Position numbers and translations under genes: made by a program. From Dactylorhiza incarnata (taxonomy: Eukaryota > Streptophyta > Magnoliopsida > Asparagales > Orchidaceae), in assembly GCA_033032865.1 (NCBI GenBank), contig JAWHQI010000064.1, forward strand, positions 5,332,001-5,396,000: 64,000 nucleotides of DNA, read 5' to 3'. Positions within the stretch are counted from its first letter, which is position 1; each line of letters starts with the position of its first letter. This document shows positions 32,584 to 43,570 of this stretch, piece by piece. The notes beneath the pieces are model-generated. The model made no database searches. It worked only from the letters and a program-made list of their open reading frames with translations, and was not told the DNA's origin.

Positions 32584-33461
32584 TGTTGAAACCAGTAACC
32601 CGGTTTCGACGTTCGCAAGGGGGATGCAGCTAACCCTTACTTGACCTGAGCGAGACCCTTGACCAGTCACTAAGAACCAAAGAACCTTGCCCTTGAAGAA
32701 CACCTAAGTCCACGAACGGACCCTTAAGCTGCAGCGTGGAGGTCCCACCACATACCCGGAACCGTCCACCTTCAATGACAGGGGGAGGGGAGGGGTAGTG
32801 CTTGCTCATGCGTGAGGGAGGGGGTAGAGACCAACCCTTCCCAAGATGCCCATGGGGGTCTATTTATAGACTTTCCCAAAAATGGACTGCGGATAGACAA
32901 AATTGGACTGCGGATAGCCGAAATCCTGTTATCCGCAGTCCGACCATGACCATGAACAGTCAACGCAGGAGGAGGGGCGAGTGGGGCTCGAAGTGCCCAA
33001 TCCCCCCCCCCCCTCGCAGGAGGTCCTACCTGCCCCTCCCGAGGGTGCCGGGCGAGTGGGAAAGTCCGTCCCACTCGCCCAAAGGGGGCGACGAGTGGGA
33101 AGGTCCCTCCCACTCGCCCCCAAGGGAGGTCGGCGAGTGGGATGGCCTCTCCCACTCGCCTGGCGAGTGGGAGGGCCCCTACCACTCGCCCGGGTGAGTG
33201 GGAGAGCTCCTCCCACTCGCCCAACATAGGGCCGGCGAGTGGGAGGGCCCCTCCCACTCGCCCGAAGAGGGCCGGTGAGTGGGAGATCTCCTCCCACTCG
33301 CCCAAAGAGGGCGGGGCGAGTGGGAGGGTTCCTGGACTTAGGTGTTCTTCAAGGGAAAGGTTCTTTGGTTCTTAGTGACTGGTCAAGGGTCTCGCTCAGG
33401 TCAAGTAAGGGTTAGCTGCATCCCCCTTGCGAACGTCGAAACCGGGTTACTGGTTTCAACA
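32584..33461 (-). mobile_element. LTR-like element with about 125-bp inverted ends
   Basis: 878 bp. The left end TGTTGAAACCAGTAACCCGG is mirrored at the right end, and the match continues inward for about 125 bp through CTTGACCAGTCACTAAGAACC and CTTGAAGAACACCTAAGTCC. On the minus strand it carries a CTATAAATAGACC TATA box near 32870 and the GAGTGGGA palindrome array, so the core resembles an LTR. TG...CA ends fit an LTR, while long inverted ends do not. The flanking five bases (GAGAT and TTATG) do not match. Confidence 0.6.
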
Positions 33462-34135
33462 TTATGTGTACAACCCTCATATTTTCCGAGTCGGTGTGGC
33501 CCGACACGGATGAGGCTGAGACAGTGAAGGTGGCCGAAACGAGGAAAACGACCGTGCGGAAATGGTCGAAACCGGTCAAGGCAAAAAGAGGCCGCGAGGG
33601 AAGCGGAGGGAGCACCCGCTCCCCCGGCTCACTTTGGGCGAGTGGGAGGAACCCTCCCACTCACCCACTCACCGGCCCTCTTCGGGCGAGTGGGAGGGGC
33701 CCTCCCACTCGCCGGCCCTATGTTGGGCGAGTGGGAGGAGCCCTCCCACTCCCCGGGCGAGTGGGAGGGGCCCTCCCACTCGCCAGGCGAGTGGGAGAGG
33801 CCATCCCACTCGCCGGCCTCCCTTGGGGGCGAGTGGGAGAGGCCATCCCACTCGCCGGCCTCCCTTGGGGGCGAGTGGGAGGGACCTTCCCACTCGTCGC
33901 CCCCTTTGGGCGAGTGGGAAGGACTTTCCCACTCGCCCGACACCCTCGGGAGGGGCAGGTAGGACCTCCTGCGAGGTGGGGGAGTGGGCACTTCGAGCCC
34001 CACTCGCCCCTCCTCCTGCGTTGACTGTTCATGGTCATGGTCGGACTGCGGATAACAAGATTTTGTCTATTCCCAGTCCATTTTTGGGAAAGTCTATAAA
34101 TAGACCCCCATGGGCACCTTGGGAAGGGTTGGTCT
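32828..34135. repeat. Large inverted repeat made of palindrome arrays
   Basis: The left arm (32828-33330) and right arm (33617-34135) are inverted copies of about 500 bp. Each starts, from its outer end, with GACCAACCCTTCCC and a TATA box (CTATAAATAGACC when read outward from the centre), then GGACTGCGGATA motifs, then seven to eight units of the near-perfect palindrome GGCGAGTGGGAGG...CCTCCCACTCGCC spaced about 40-50 bp. The right arm has one extra unit: the version with GAGAGGCCAT is doubled at 33787-33870. Long open frames in all six frames are a by-product of this composition. Confidence 0.85.
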
Positions 34136-34148
34136 TGAAAGAACTAGT
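33462..34148 (+). mobile_element. Truncated LTR-like sequence cut by the Sirevirus
   Basis: Plus-oriented relative of the previous element: a GTGTACAACCCTCATATT start, then the palindrome array and the TATA box CTATAAATAGACC near 34093. It stops at 34148, exactly where the Sirevirus LTR begins, so its remainder should lie beyond the Sirevirus, outside the window. Confidence 0.55.
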
Positions 34149-35719
34149 TGTCAACCTAAATCACCTAAAGTGGGGTGAATAAGTGATCTCTACTGCGATT
34201 GCGGAATTAAAATTTAGCACACAACAAAAGAAATCACAGCACAGAGACACAAGATTTATAGAGGTTCCCTAAGGTGGGTACTCCTCTCTCCCTCTCCGCC
34301 CATCTAGCACTTCGGGCTAGCGTCGGCAACTTCACCAAAACTCGGATTTACCAACAAATCCTACACTCGGAGACTACGGCTCCTACAAGCTCGGAGAACA
34401 ACCTCTCCTACAAAAACACTCGGAGATAAACTCTTACAACTCGGAGTGAACAACTCCTACAAAATAACTCGGAGTAAAAACTCCTACATAAATCAAATAG
34501 AGATTGAAATAAAATACTTCTTCTAAATCTCAACAGAGATTAACTTCAGATCTTGAAAGACTGAGTCCTCGTCTTCCTTGAGAATGAAAGCTTGGATCTT
34601 TAAAGATTTGGAAGAGAAGAAACTCGGCAAACCTGATCTGATTAGGCCCTTTGATTTATTTGAAAAGATCTTCAAAAGAGAGAGTAGAAACAAAATCAAA
34701 GGCCTTCTTATCTGAGAAATCTTTAGCAGCACTGGAGAACGAATCTTGAGCGGCGCAGAAGTTAGATCTCAGAAACTTGTTTTGCAAACGATGAAAAGGA
34801 CGGTTAGAAAAAAAATTATCTCTCCTTAACATGCGTGAATGCCCTAAAAATAAAATGAGTATTTAAAGGGAAACTTCTAACGGCTCGGGCGACAGACAAG
34901 GAGAGGTCGCCACGTGTGCTGGACATGTCGACCAACCCTAATTTTCAAAAACGAAACATAAATTTGAAATCCGTCTGTCCGTCATTCGTCGAGACTTCAC
35001 GTGAACATTCGACGAATTGACTTAGCCATTGGAAATGCTGATCAAGGCGTGGAAAACACCTTCTGTTTTCATTCGTCGGGATTCGTCGGGAGTTCTCGAG
35101 AACTTTCGACGAATTGACTTAGCCGCACAGATTCCTTCACAAAGCTGCCTTTTTGACTTCTGTCAGCATTCGTCGATATTCGTCGGGAGTTCACGAGAAC
35201 AGCCGACGAATGGACTTAGCCACAGAAATTTCTTCTTCAGACAGGAAAACTGGCTTCTGTCTGGATTCGTCGACATTCGTCGGGAGTTCACGAGAACAGC
35301 CGACGAATGGACTTGGCAGCAGAAACTTCTTCTTCAAAATAGAAAATTTGCTTCTGTCAGGATTCGTCGGGAGTCATCGGGACTTCACGTGACATCTCGA
35401 CGAATTGACTTAGCAAAAATTCTTTTTTCTTCTGAAAACCTGCTCCATTCCTCAACCTTGAAAGCCTTCAGTTGTGAGAATATGAAGTGCACCCCAAAAG
35501 AGAGATTACACATGAACCAACACTTTGTTCTACACAATGAGGGATTACATTGTCTAGAACTGTGTTTGGTGATCCATTGCAACCTGACCTTGGTGTGCAC
35601 TTAGCATTATGACCTGTCACAATACATCTAAAGAGAATTCATCAAATTCATACTCAATTCAATTTAGTTCATTAGGGGACATCTTCAAATCTAGGTGATT
35701 GTGGATACAATACCCAACA
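34149..35719 (-). repeat. Sirevirus 3' LTR
   Basis: 1,571 bp, TGTCAACCTAAATC ... TACCCAACA on the plus strand. ACTCGGAG...CTCCTAC repeats of about 35 bp occupy 34370-34490. A tandem array of about 97-bp units lies at 34985-35420. The five bases before it are CTAGT; the partner duplication is outside the window. Confidence 0.85.
34985..35420 (-). repeat. Tandem hairpin repeats in the Sirevirus LTR
   Basis: About five units of 95-99 bp. Each contains ATTCGTCG ... CGACGAAT arms around a GAGTTCACGAGAACAGC-like loop, followed by TGACTTAGC or TGGACTTAGC. On the minus strand this is the first (U3-side) half of the LTR, where enhancer repeats are often found. Confidence 0.75.
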
Positions 35720-36091
35720 ATCTCCCCTTATTTGAAGATGTCATAACCCTATGCACTAGGTTGAATTGCACAGAAAATATAATGAATAAAACAGCACAAA
35801 TACAGGCAGTTATAATTTAAAGATAGAATCAATATTTTATCCAAACACAAAAAATAGATATATATAAACAAAGAGATCAGCATGATTCCAGAGCAGTTCA
35901 GCTCATGCTTGGTCCTTGCCTTTCATCTTTCAAAAAATTCTGTCTACTGCTTCAGCTCTCTTTCTCTATTCAGATTCCATTCTCTCAAAGAATGCCTTTG
36001 GCTTGGGCCAATATCTATCAGGAGCAGTCTCTTTAGATCCATCTGTCTTGAAATGAATTCTCCTTTCAGTTGTCCTTCTTTTGAACTTCTC
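35720..36091 (-). other. Sirevirus polypurine tract and 3' untranslated region
   Basis: On the minus strand AAATAAGGGGAGAT directly precedes the LTR start TGTTGGG (35733-35720). The remaining 350 bp between the env-like ORF and this tract are AT-rich and non-coding. Confidence 0.75.
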
Positions 36092-38092
36092 TCATTCCTC
36101 CTGACTGTAATGTTTATTGACACTTTCATTTTTCTTGCTAACAAGGTTGAAAGCTGTAAGAATGATATCCTTTGAAGAGGGACTCCAGCTTTCTTGGAAA
36201 TTTCTTGGAGGAGGCATATCATAGAATTCTCTGATCTTCTTGTGAGGATTGGACCTTTTTGCAGAAGGTTTGTCACCAAAGATCTTCCTTTTCAAAGATT
36301 TTTCAGAAGATTCAGGAGCTTTGGAGCTTTCAAGCACTGGATCATCCCAGAATTCTTGATAGGAGGAAACTGGGATGTCTGTTGTATCAAAATCAGGATC
36401 CTCAACAGGAAAGTGAGAAGGTTTTGGAGCACTTGGACCTGGAACACTTGAGGAAGGAGCATCTGGCATCTTGTCTACAACAGTAAAACCAAGCATACCT
36501 ACAACTTCTTTGAATAGCCAACTGGTTGATTCATGAGTGTATCCCTGGACATCTTTAACAGATTGCATGATGTTTTCCTGAAGCTCTTGCATCTTGGAGA
36601 AGACATTTCCATCCAAATCATTCATTCTACCAGCACTTTCTTCTATTTTAGACACAATACTCTCCTCCCCCTTTATGGCATCTTCATGTAGGAGGGTATA
36701 GAGTTTGTTCAGCTGACTCTCAACTTGATTGTCCAGAAAAGTGATCCCTTGATCATGAGCAGTGTTGAGAATTGTGTGAGCAGTATTCAGATTTACTACA
36801 TCTTCACCAACCTGATGCAGATTCTTTAGAGCATGCCCAACTCCTTGATTGGTGTGGTCCAAAGCTTTTCCTGCTTTTGTCATCCAAGCTTCTTGATCAA
36901 TCTTGAATTTTCCCATTTCATATCTCATTTCAGCCATTTCTTGCCTCAAAGCACTATCAACTTTATCTATTTTCTGATAGACTGATTTGATGGACTGATC
37001 AAAATGCTCTGTTTGAGCCTGCAGCAGGGTTGAAATTGACTTGAGCAGGGAAGAGTGAGAGCTCTCTCCAGTTTCAAAATCATCAGGAGAGACTCTATCA
37101 GCTACAAAACTAGTAGACTGTGCTTGCTTTTCAAGCACAGTTGCTCTTGGAGATTTTCTCAAAGTACTCTCTGGAGGGGGCAAGAGCATCACAGGAGGGA
37201 CTGCAGATTCACCCATGAACATGTCTTCCTGTTCTTTCTCCCCCTCAGTCAAAGACATCTTCTTTGCTAGCTTCAACTGAGCACCAAGACTGCCCATCTC
37301 CATGGAATCTGATTTCTCAGAGGGAACAGATTCATGATCTGCCAAGTCTTCACTATGTCCTGAATTATAAGCAAACTCTGCAGGGGATCTTCTGGAGTCT
37401 TCTAACATAGTAGATTCATCTTCAACAGCAGATTTCTCTTGACCTTCTAGGTCTGGAACAGTATCAGGGACAGCAGGATTGACTGGATCAACATACACTG
37501 GATCAATTTCACTGGGAGGAATTTTCTTTGAGGCAGCACCACTTGCCACAATGTCTCTTGGGGTTGAAGGCTCCCCCTCAACATGTTCACCTCTGCCCTG
37601 ATCAGGAACTGTACTGGGTTCACTTCTTGGGGTTGGAAACTCCCCCTCAACATGATCACCTCTGCTTTGAGCAGGAGCTGGACTGGGTCCACCACCCCTT
37701 GAGGGTTGACCTTCTTCAAGAGTCCTATTCTCATTATACAAAGGGTCCTTATCAGCACTAACAACAATCTTGACTCCACCCTTTGGAATGACCCTTTCCC
37801 ATTTGGAGAAAATGAGTGAGTTTATTTTCTTGGTGTGGTGGATGGGGATACCTCTTTCAAGATTAAAAAAATCTGGATTGCTACCATTTAGAAGCAGACT
37901 GAGAATTCTTCCAAAATTGGGAGCAAGAAAACTCTCTTTAATCTTCTCAAAGATTACTTCTCCAAAATTAAAATTTTTTCTACAGATAATAGCAGTGTGA
38001 ATTTTGAAAGCTTGTTCAGAGAGGTAGTCGTGAGAGCCTACCTTGCACAATAAGACTTTTCCTAAAATGTCACAGAAGCTTACCTCCATCAT
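36092..38092 (-). CDS. Sirevirus env-like ORF, main part (666 codons)
   Basis: A long uninterrupted frame located after pol, as in Sireviruses. The function of such proteins is unknown; an envelope role is only suggested. The N-terminal ~110 residues are globular. A Pro/Glu/Ser-rich acidic stretch follows (about 115-300). About 340-520 is a heptad-rich probable coiled coil (SIKSVYQKIDKVDSALRQEM, LDNQVESQLNKLYTLL, KMQELQENIMQSV). The C-terminus is basic, with KRKIFGDKPSAKRS resembling a nuclear localisation signal. I see no signal peptide or clear transmembrane helix, which argues against a classical envelope glycoprotein. It overlaps the upstream frame 38477-38070 in another phase. Confidence 0.75.
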   Translation of the reverse strand: MMEVSFCDILGKVLLCKVGSHDYLSEQAFKIHTAIICRKNFNFGEVIFEKIKESFLAPNFGRILSLLLNGSNPDFFNLERGIPIHHTKKINSLIFSKWERVIPKGGVKIVVSADKDPLYNENRTLEEGQPSRGGGPSPAPAQSRGDHVEGEFPTPRSEPSTVPDQGRGEHVEGEPSTPRDIVASGAASKKIPPSEIDPVYVDPVNPAVPDTVPDLEGQEKSAVEDESTMLEDSRRSPAEFAYNSGHSEDLADHESVPSEKSDSMEMGSLGAQLKLAKKMSLTEGEKEQEDMFMGESAVPPVMLLPPPESTLRKSPRATVLEKQAQSTSFVADRVSPDDFETGESSHSSLLKSISTLLQAQTEHFDQSIKSVYQKIDKVDSALRQEMAEMRYEMGKFKIDQEAWMTKAGKALDHTNQGVGHALKNLHQVGEDVVNLNTAHTILNTAHDQGITFLDNQVESQLNKLYTLLHEDAIKGEESIVSKIEESAGRMNDLDGNVFSKMQELQENIMQSVKDVQGYTHESTSWLFKEVVGMLGFTVVDKMPDAPSSSVPGPSAPKPSHFPVEDPDFDTTDIPVSSYQEFWDDPVLESSKAPESSEKSLKRKIFGDKPSAKRSNPHKKIREFYDMPPPRNFQESWSPSSKDIILTAFNLVSKKNESVNKHYSQEE

Positions 38093-38477
38093 TCATGAAT
38101 TTCCTTCTGATTTTAGAGCTTTCATCACGAATACCACAGAATCTCTTGGCCCTGAGAATGTCTTCGGCAAACAGTTCTTCTATTTCGACTTCAGGCATCC
38201 TCAAAAGTCTGTTGATGCCACTAATCTTCAGGATAATTTTGCATGACCTAATTGAGCTTTTGATCTTCTTACCTCTACTGGTGATTTTTGCATTTCTAAA
38301 GAACTCAAGAACGTCTTGTTCTAAGATTTTAGCGGGCTCCTCCAAAACAAAACTTAGCCCGGCCACATCAAGCATCACAATGATGTTTCTGAACTCGTCT
38401 GAAGCTGCTCGAAAAGCACCTCGCACCAGCTCCCCACCGGAATGCAGACCTGCCTTTGGCGCCATCGAGCTCGTCAA
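38070..38477 (-). pseudogene. Sirevirus env-like ORF, N-terminal part (frameshifted)
   Basis: A 135-codon frame beginning MTSSMAPKAGLHSGG. It contains FFRNAKITSRGKKIKSS and ISGINRLLRMPEVEIEEL, the kind of motif found in plant retroelement extra ORFs. It ends out of phase with the 666-codon frame, which it overlaps by 23 bp. A one- or two-base indel near 38080-38095 is the simplest explanation. A GGAG/GTAAGC donor-like site lies exactly there, so splicing is an alternative, though no obvious acceptor was identified. Confidence 0.6.
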
Positions 38478-38770
38478 AATCGGGGAAGAAGAACAATGTT
38501 TTATCGCAAGGGAGACGAAAGGACGGGAAGGGTTTCACGGAAGAATGCGTGGAATCACGTGTTCTCCTTGTTTATATATATATAATAAATTTGGGCGCGT
38601 ACCTGATTTTATGGAAAACTCTTCGGATCCAATAAATCATATTTAATAAAAGAAACGTGTCCGAGAAGATATAGGTCTTGACCCGTGAAATCCCGTGAAA
38701 TTTCATAAAATTTTCTGAGATATCCCGTGAAATCCCGTGCAATTTTCATAAAATTCCAACAGTCTTGACC

Positions 38771-40722
38771 TCATGATTCCTTGTTGAGCATTCCAAGTTC
38801 CATTTTGAAGAAATTGAACTTGGTCTCGTCCAGAGGCTTCGTAAAAATATCTGCAATTTGTTTGTCAGTGTTAACGTATAACAAATTAATATCCTTACTC
38901 TCAACATGTTCCCGGATAAAGTGGTAGCGAAGCTCGATGTGCTTTGTTCTGCTGTGAGAGACTGGATTATTTGCTATGGCAATAGCACTTGAGGAGTCAC
39001 AGAACATGGGGATTTCTGTGAGCTTTAAGTTATAGTCCTCAAGCTGATTCTTTATCCACAAAAGTTGTGCACAGCAACTGCCGGCAGAGATATACTCCGA
39101 TTCCGCAGTTAATATTGCAACACAGTTTTGCTTCTTGCTACTCCATGAGACAAGCCTTTTTCCCAAGAATTGGCAAGTTCCTGAAGTACTCTTTCTATCA
39201 TCTTTGTTACCTGCAAAATCAGCATCTGAAAAACCAATTAGTTCAAAATCATTGCTTCTCGGGTACCATAAGCCAAGATTTGGTGTACCCTTAAGGTATC
39301 TCAAAATCCTCTTTGCAGCGGCATAATGAGATTCCTTACAGTTCACCTGATACCTGGCATAAACACATGTTGAAAACATTATATCGGGCCTACTGGCAGT
39401 AAGGTAGAGCAAGGACACAATTATACTTCTGTACTTGGTTTCATCAAAAGTTTTCCCTTTCTCATCCTTGTCCAGAGACATACTTGAGCCCATTGGAGTC
39501 CTCATAGAGGTTGCACTCTCCATTCCAAATTTCTTGAGCAGCTCTTTGGTGAATTTCGTCTGAGAGATGAAAATTCCATCTTCAGATTGGTGCACTTGGA
39601 GTCCTAAGAAATATTTCAGCTCTCCCATACTGCTCAGTTCAAACTTACCTTGCATCAAATTAGAAAACTTTTTGCAAAGTTTGTCATCTGTAGAGCCAAA
39701 AATAATATCGTCGACATAGATTTGCACAAGCAAAATCTCGCATTTTACTTCCCTAAGAAACAATGTCTTATCTATTATTCCTCTTGTGAATTTTTTCTCA
39801 AGAAGGAACCTATACAATGTCTCATACCAGGCTCGGGGTGCCTGTTTGAGACCATACAAAGCTTTATTTAAATAATATACATGATCAGGAAAGTTAGAAT
39901 CTACAAAACCCGGAGGCTGAGCTACATATACTTCCTCTTTAAGGTCTCCGTTCAGGAAGGCTGACTTCACATCCATCTGGAAAACCTTAAAGCCCTTATA
40001 TGCAGCATAAGCCAGAAATAATCTGATGGCTTCAAGTCTTGCTACTGGTGCAAAAGTATGATCAAAATCAATTCCTTCTTCTTGCATGTATCCTTGGGCA
40101 ATCAGTCTTGCTTTGTTCTTTGTAATGATGCCCTTTTCATCAAGCTTGTTCCGGTAGACCCATTTGGTTCCAATTACATTTTGTCCTTTGGGTCTTGGTA
40201 CTAACTCCCAAACTTTACATCTCTTGAATTGGTTGAGCTCTTGCATAGCAAGGATCCAATATGGATCAATGTTTGCTTCTTCAAACTTCTTCGGCTCAAT
40301 CTGTGAAAGAAAACTTAAATGTAAAACTTCGTTAGTTGTACCTCTTCTCGTTAGAACTCTGCTTGAAGGATCTCCGATAATCTGATCAGCTGGATGATCT
40401 CTTGAAAATCTGACTCCCAAGTTATTTGCATTTTCAGAAGCAACTTGAGGTTCAGCCACCTCTGGAGTATCTTCTTCTTCATGAACTTCTTGTTCATCTT
40501 CTGAGTGATCCGAGATCTCTTCTGCTAACTTTGGAGCATCATCTGTGGTTTTTACTCCATCTTGCATAGAGAGTTCTTTTAGCTTTTCACATGCATCTTC
40601 AATGAACACACTAGACGAGTTGCTATGCAGCAGGCTCGTCTCATCAAATACAACATGGACTGTTTCCTCTACCACCAGAATTTTCTTATTGAAAATCATA
40701 TATGCCTTACTATGGCAACTAT
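38771..40722 (-). pseudogene. Sirevirus RT-RNase H (pol C-terminal half), open but severed
   Basis: Open for about 650 codons. An acidic linker comes first (about residues 40-100), then RT with [52 protein letters not shown] and the catalytic YVDDIIFGS, then a connection domain and RNase H with [17 protein letters not shown] and [15 protein letters not shown]. The sequence before residue 1 at 40722 continues the integrase C-terminus read at 54224, interrupted only by the 13.5-kb insertion. The domains themselves look undamaged, so this pol was probably intact when the insertion occurred. Confidence 0.9.
40718..40722. repeat. Target-site duplication ACTAT, left copy
   Basis: ACTAT lies directly before TGTAAC of the giant-LTR element and is repeated at 54219-54223 directly after its TTACA end. 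It falls inside the Sirevirus pol reading frame. Confidence 0.9.
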
Positions 40723-40839
40723 TGTAACATCCGAATTTTAAAAAGGGGTCTAGCCGGGCCGGTTGAACCCTTGGAGGAGCTTAGGCTGGGTCATAGGACA
40801 ACCACGACTCGACCTTCACCACCTAATGGTGGTCATTTG

Positions 40840-41630
40840 GAGAAATAACTGTTTTGGGTAGCATTGTGCTTCGCCGCAACGTCAAAATTATTTATTGAGC
40901 ATACGTGCTCCGAATCGACTTCCGTCAGTTGTGTTAGACTCGTATAGTTGATACGAGTGCAACGGAACTCGTTTCGTTTCGATCCGATGTCATATGTAGA
41001 ATATGACTATTTTGAGTATCGTAGCGCGCCACGACGACGCGATTTTAGAATATGGAGCATACGTGCTCTGAAGTGAATTCCGTCAGTTGCGTTAGAATCG
41101 TATGGTCAATCCGAGTGCAACGAAATTTGTTTCATTCCGATCTGAGGTCGTTTCGAGAAAATGACTATTTTGAGTAAAATCGAGCGTCTCAACAACGTCA
41201 TTTTCAAATGATAAGCAAATGAACTCCGAATTTAATTCCGTCAGTTGCCTTAGACTCGTATTGCCGATACAAGTACAACAGAATTCGTTTCGTTCCAATC
41301 CGAGGTCGTTTGGAGAAAACGACTATTTTGAGTAATATCGAGCGTCGCTACAACGCCATTTTCAAATGATAAGCAAACGAACTCCGAATTGAATTCCGTC
41401 AGTTGCCTTAGACTCGTATTGCTGATACAGGTGCAACATAATTCGTTTCATTCCAATCCGAGGTCGTTTGGAGAAAACGACTATTTTGAGTAACGTCGAG
41501 CGTCACAACAACGCCATTTTAGAATATTGAACAAACAAACTACGAATTGAATTCTGTCAGTTGCATTAGACTCGTATGGTCGATACGAGTGCAACAAAAT
41601 TCGTTTCGTTCGATTCCGACGTCGTTTAAT
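40840..41630 (+). repeat. 158-bp tandem repeats with palindromic core
   Basis: The marker GACTATTTTGAG recurs at 41005, 41163, 41321 and 41479, exactly 158 bp apart, with a diverged first unit at about 40847. Each unit carries a stem ACTCGTAT...ATACGAGT around a 5-base loop and a CCGTCAGTTG motif. The right LTR has lost roughly one unit (48734-49450). The inverted relative has about three units at 61640-62160. Confidence 0.85.
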
Positions 41631-42099
41631 CAGGTAAATAAAAATAAACGTTCGTAAAATTATAAGAATCTCGAAATATGTAAACACTTGATTTCGACCC
41701 TGTCACATCAACATTGACCCGACACTCGACGACGCGGACCTACATTGACTTTAACATGCACGGAGGACCCACTTAAGGTTGACTTGGGTCAAACCCTTCT
41801 TATAAAAGGTATTCCTTTATAAAATTTCACTACCTCCCCTCAAAACCCACTCACCCCATGCCCAATCCTCCCCATCTGAATTCCAAGGACTCTAAATCCT
41901 TAGGCTTAAGGTTTGATGCCAAGGCTAACCCAGGCTTAGCCTAAACAATCACTAATCCCCACTTAGCCTAAAAACAAGATAGTGGACTTGGATATTTTGT
42001 GAGCTTAACCCATGCCACTAACCCAAGGGGTCAAGCACCCAATCAGGTGCTGCCATCAGCTCCCCTCCACCCAACCATGGTAGCCTGGAGTTTACTCGG

Positions 42100-42140
<41 letters not shown>

Positions 42141-42166
42141 GAGGGAGGGGAGGGGCTCGGGTGGGC

Positions 42167-42173
42167 TATAAAA
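42167..42173 (+). promoter_or_regulatory. TATA box of the giant LTR
   Basis: TATAAAA in GGGCTATAAAACAAG, just after a GA-repeat, giving a likely start about 30 bp downstream. The right LTR has the same box at 50035-50041. Confidence 0.55.
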
Positions 42174-43570
42174 CAAGTCCCAACCTTTGCTTCAAGGAGA
42201 CACCACCTCCAGGAGATCCCCCCTTCATAAATGAAACCAGCCCTGCTGGTTTGAAGATCTCGCCGGCGCCGGAGAAGAAGCTCCAAGCTCCACCGCCACC
42301 TCCACCACCCTCTCATGGCGGCTTCGCCGGAGGACTCCCGGAGGGCCTCAAACATGATGGCACCTTCTCCTCTCCTCCCACCCTCACTCTCAGACGCCTC
42401 GCATGCGAACTCCGGCGACCGGAGCGCCGCCGCTGTTCCCCCCCTCTCCTCCGTTCAAAGTTCCAGGAAAATAGCTCCGACGGTGGCCGGCGGCGGCAGG
42501 CCACCGGACCACCGCCGGAGGGAGCGCCCGCCCCCTAGGAGTTGGCAGGGGGCGGAGCCATGGCCGGCCGGAGGCCGGCCGGCGGCGGGGGAGGACCGTA
42601 AGGGTGCTGCTCGGTACAGGCGGCGGAGGAACTGTTTTTAACAAAAAAAAAGATTTTATTTTTTTTTATATATAAGATTTATAATATAAATCTTGGTATT
42701 TGATTTTCTGGAAGGTGAATGAAAGCTCAAATGAAAAAGTTTTGAACACAAAATATCTTCATCTTGGCAAGGGTTAGTTCCCGTAAAAATTTCATAATTT
42801 TTGGAGGAGGCTTAGTATTTTTAACAATTAAAATACTATAATATTTTGGGTTCTTGAATTATCAGAGGGCCGTAACACTGATGGAAAATTCTGAGAAAAT
42901 TTGGGAAGCTTACTAATACTGGCCTACATCTACTGTATTTATTTTGGAATTTTTGAAATGGGTTTACTATTTTTAGATGCTAAAAATCTATGTTATAAAT
43001 TAATAATGAATTACACTCTCCTCCAGCACGTCTCCAAAAATTACGGGAAGCTCGGGCGGCTGGATCGCACCCTCTAAAAAGTTTGGGTATTTTTAAAAGT
43101 AAAAATATCGATGCACAATTAAGGTCGCAATCGCGAGGCGACACCGCAAATTCAATAACATGGAAATAATTAAAAATGTGAAATCAAGGCACGCGAAAAT
43201 AAGGAACCTCATAAAATATAAGTAAACTCCTATGAACGGAGAAGGAACAGAATTTCCTCCTATGAACGGAGATGGAACAGAATTTCCTCCTATGAACGGA
43301 GATGGAACAGAACTTTCCTCCTAAAAACGGAGTCGACTTTGAAGCCTCCTGTTATGGAGTGATTGGACTACTAACCTGTTTATTTATATACTTCCTCCAG
43401 TCTCATACTGGTCCTTATTTACTGCTTTCAGTATCTTTAAATCCAGTCTCGCACTGGTCCCCAGCATCTACTTTCTGTACTTTCAATTCTCCAGTCTCGC
43501 ACTGGTCTTGATATTATGGCACCTGCTTCCGGCCTTTATTACTGCTTATGATGCACCTTAATTATATTTT

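Noticed and set aside
32772..34182. Many overlapping frames of 100-200 codons
   Set aside because: All follow from the GAGTGGGA palindrome array, are open in nearly every frame and strand, and only show repeat peptides.
42161..42641. Pro/Arg-rich frames in the GC-rich LTR leader (and 49867-50520)
   Set aside because: Open on both strands, differing between LTRs through microsatellite and C-run changes, without any domain.
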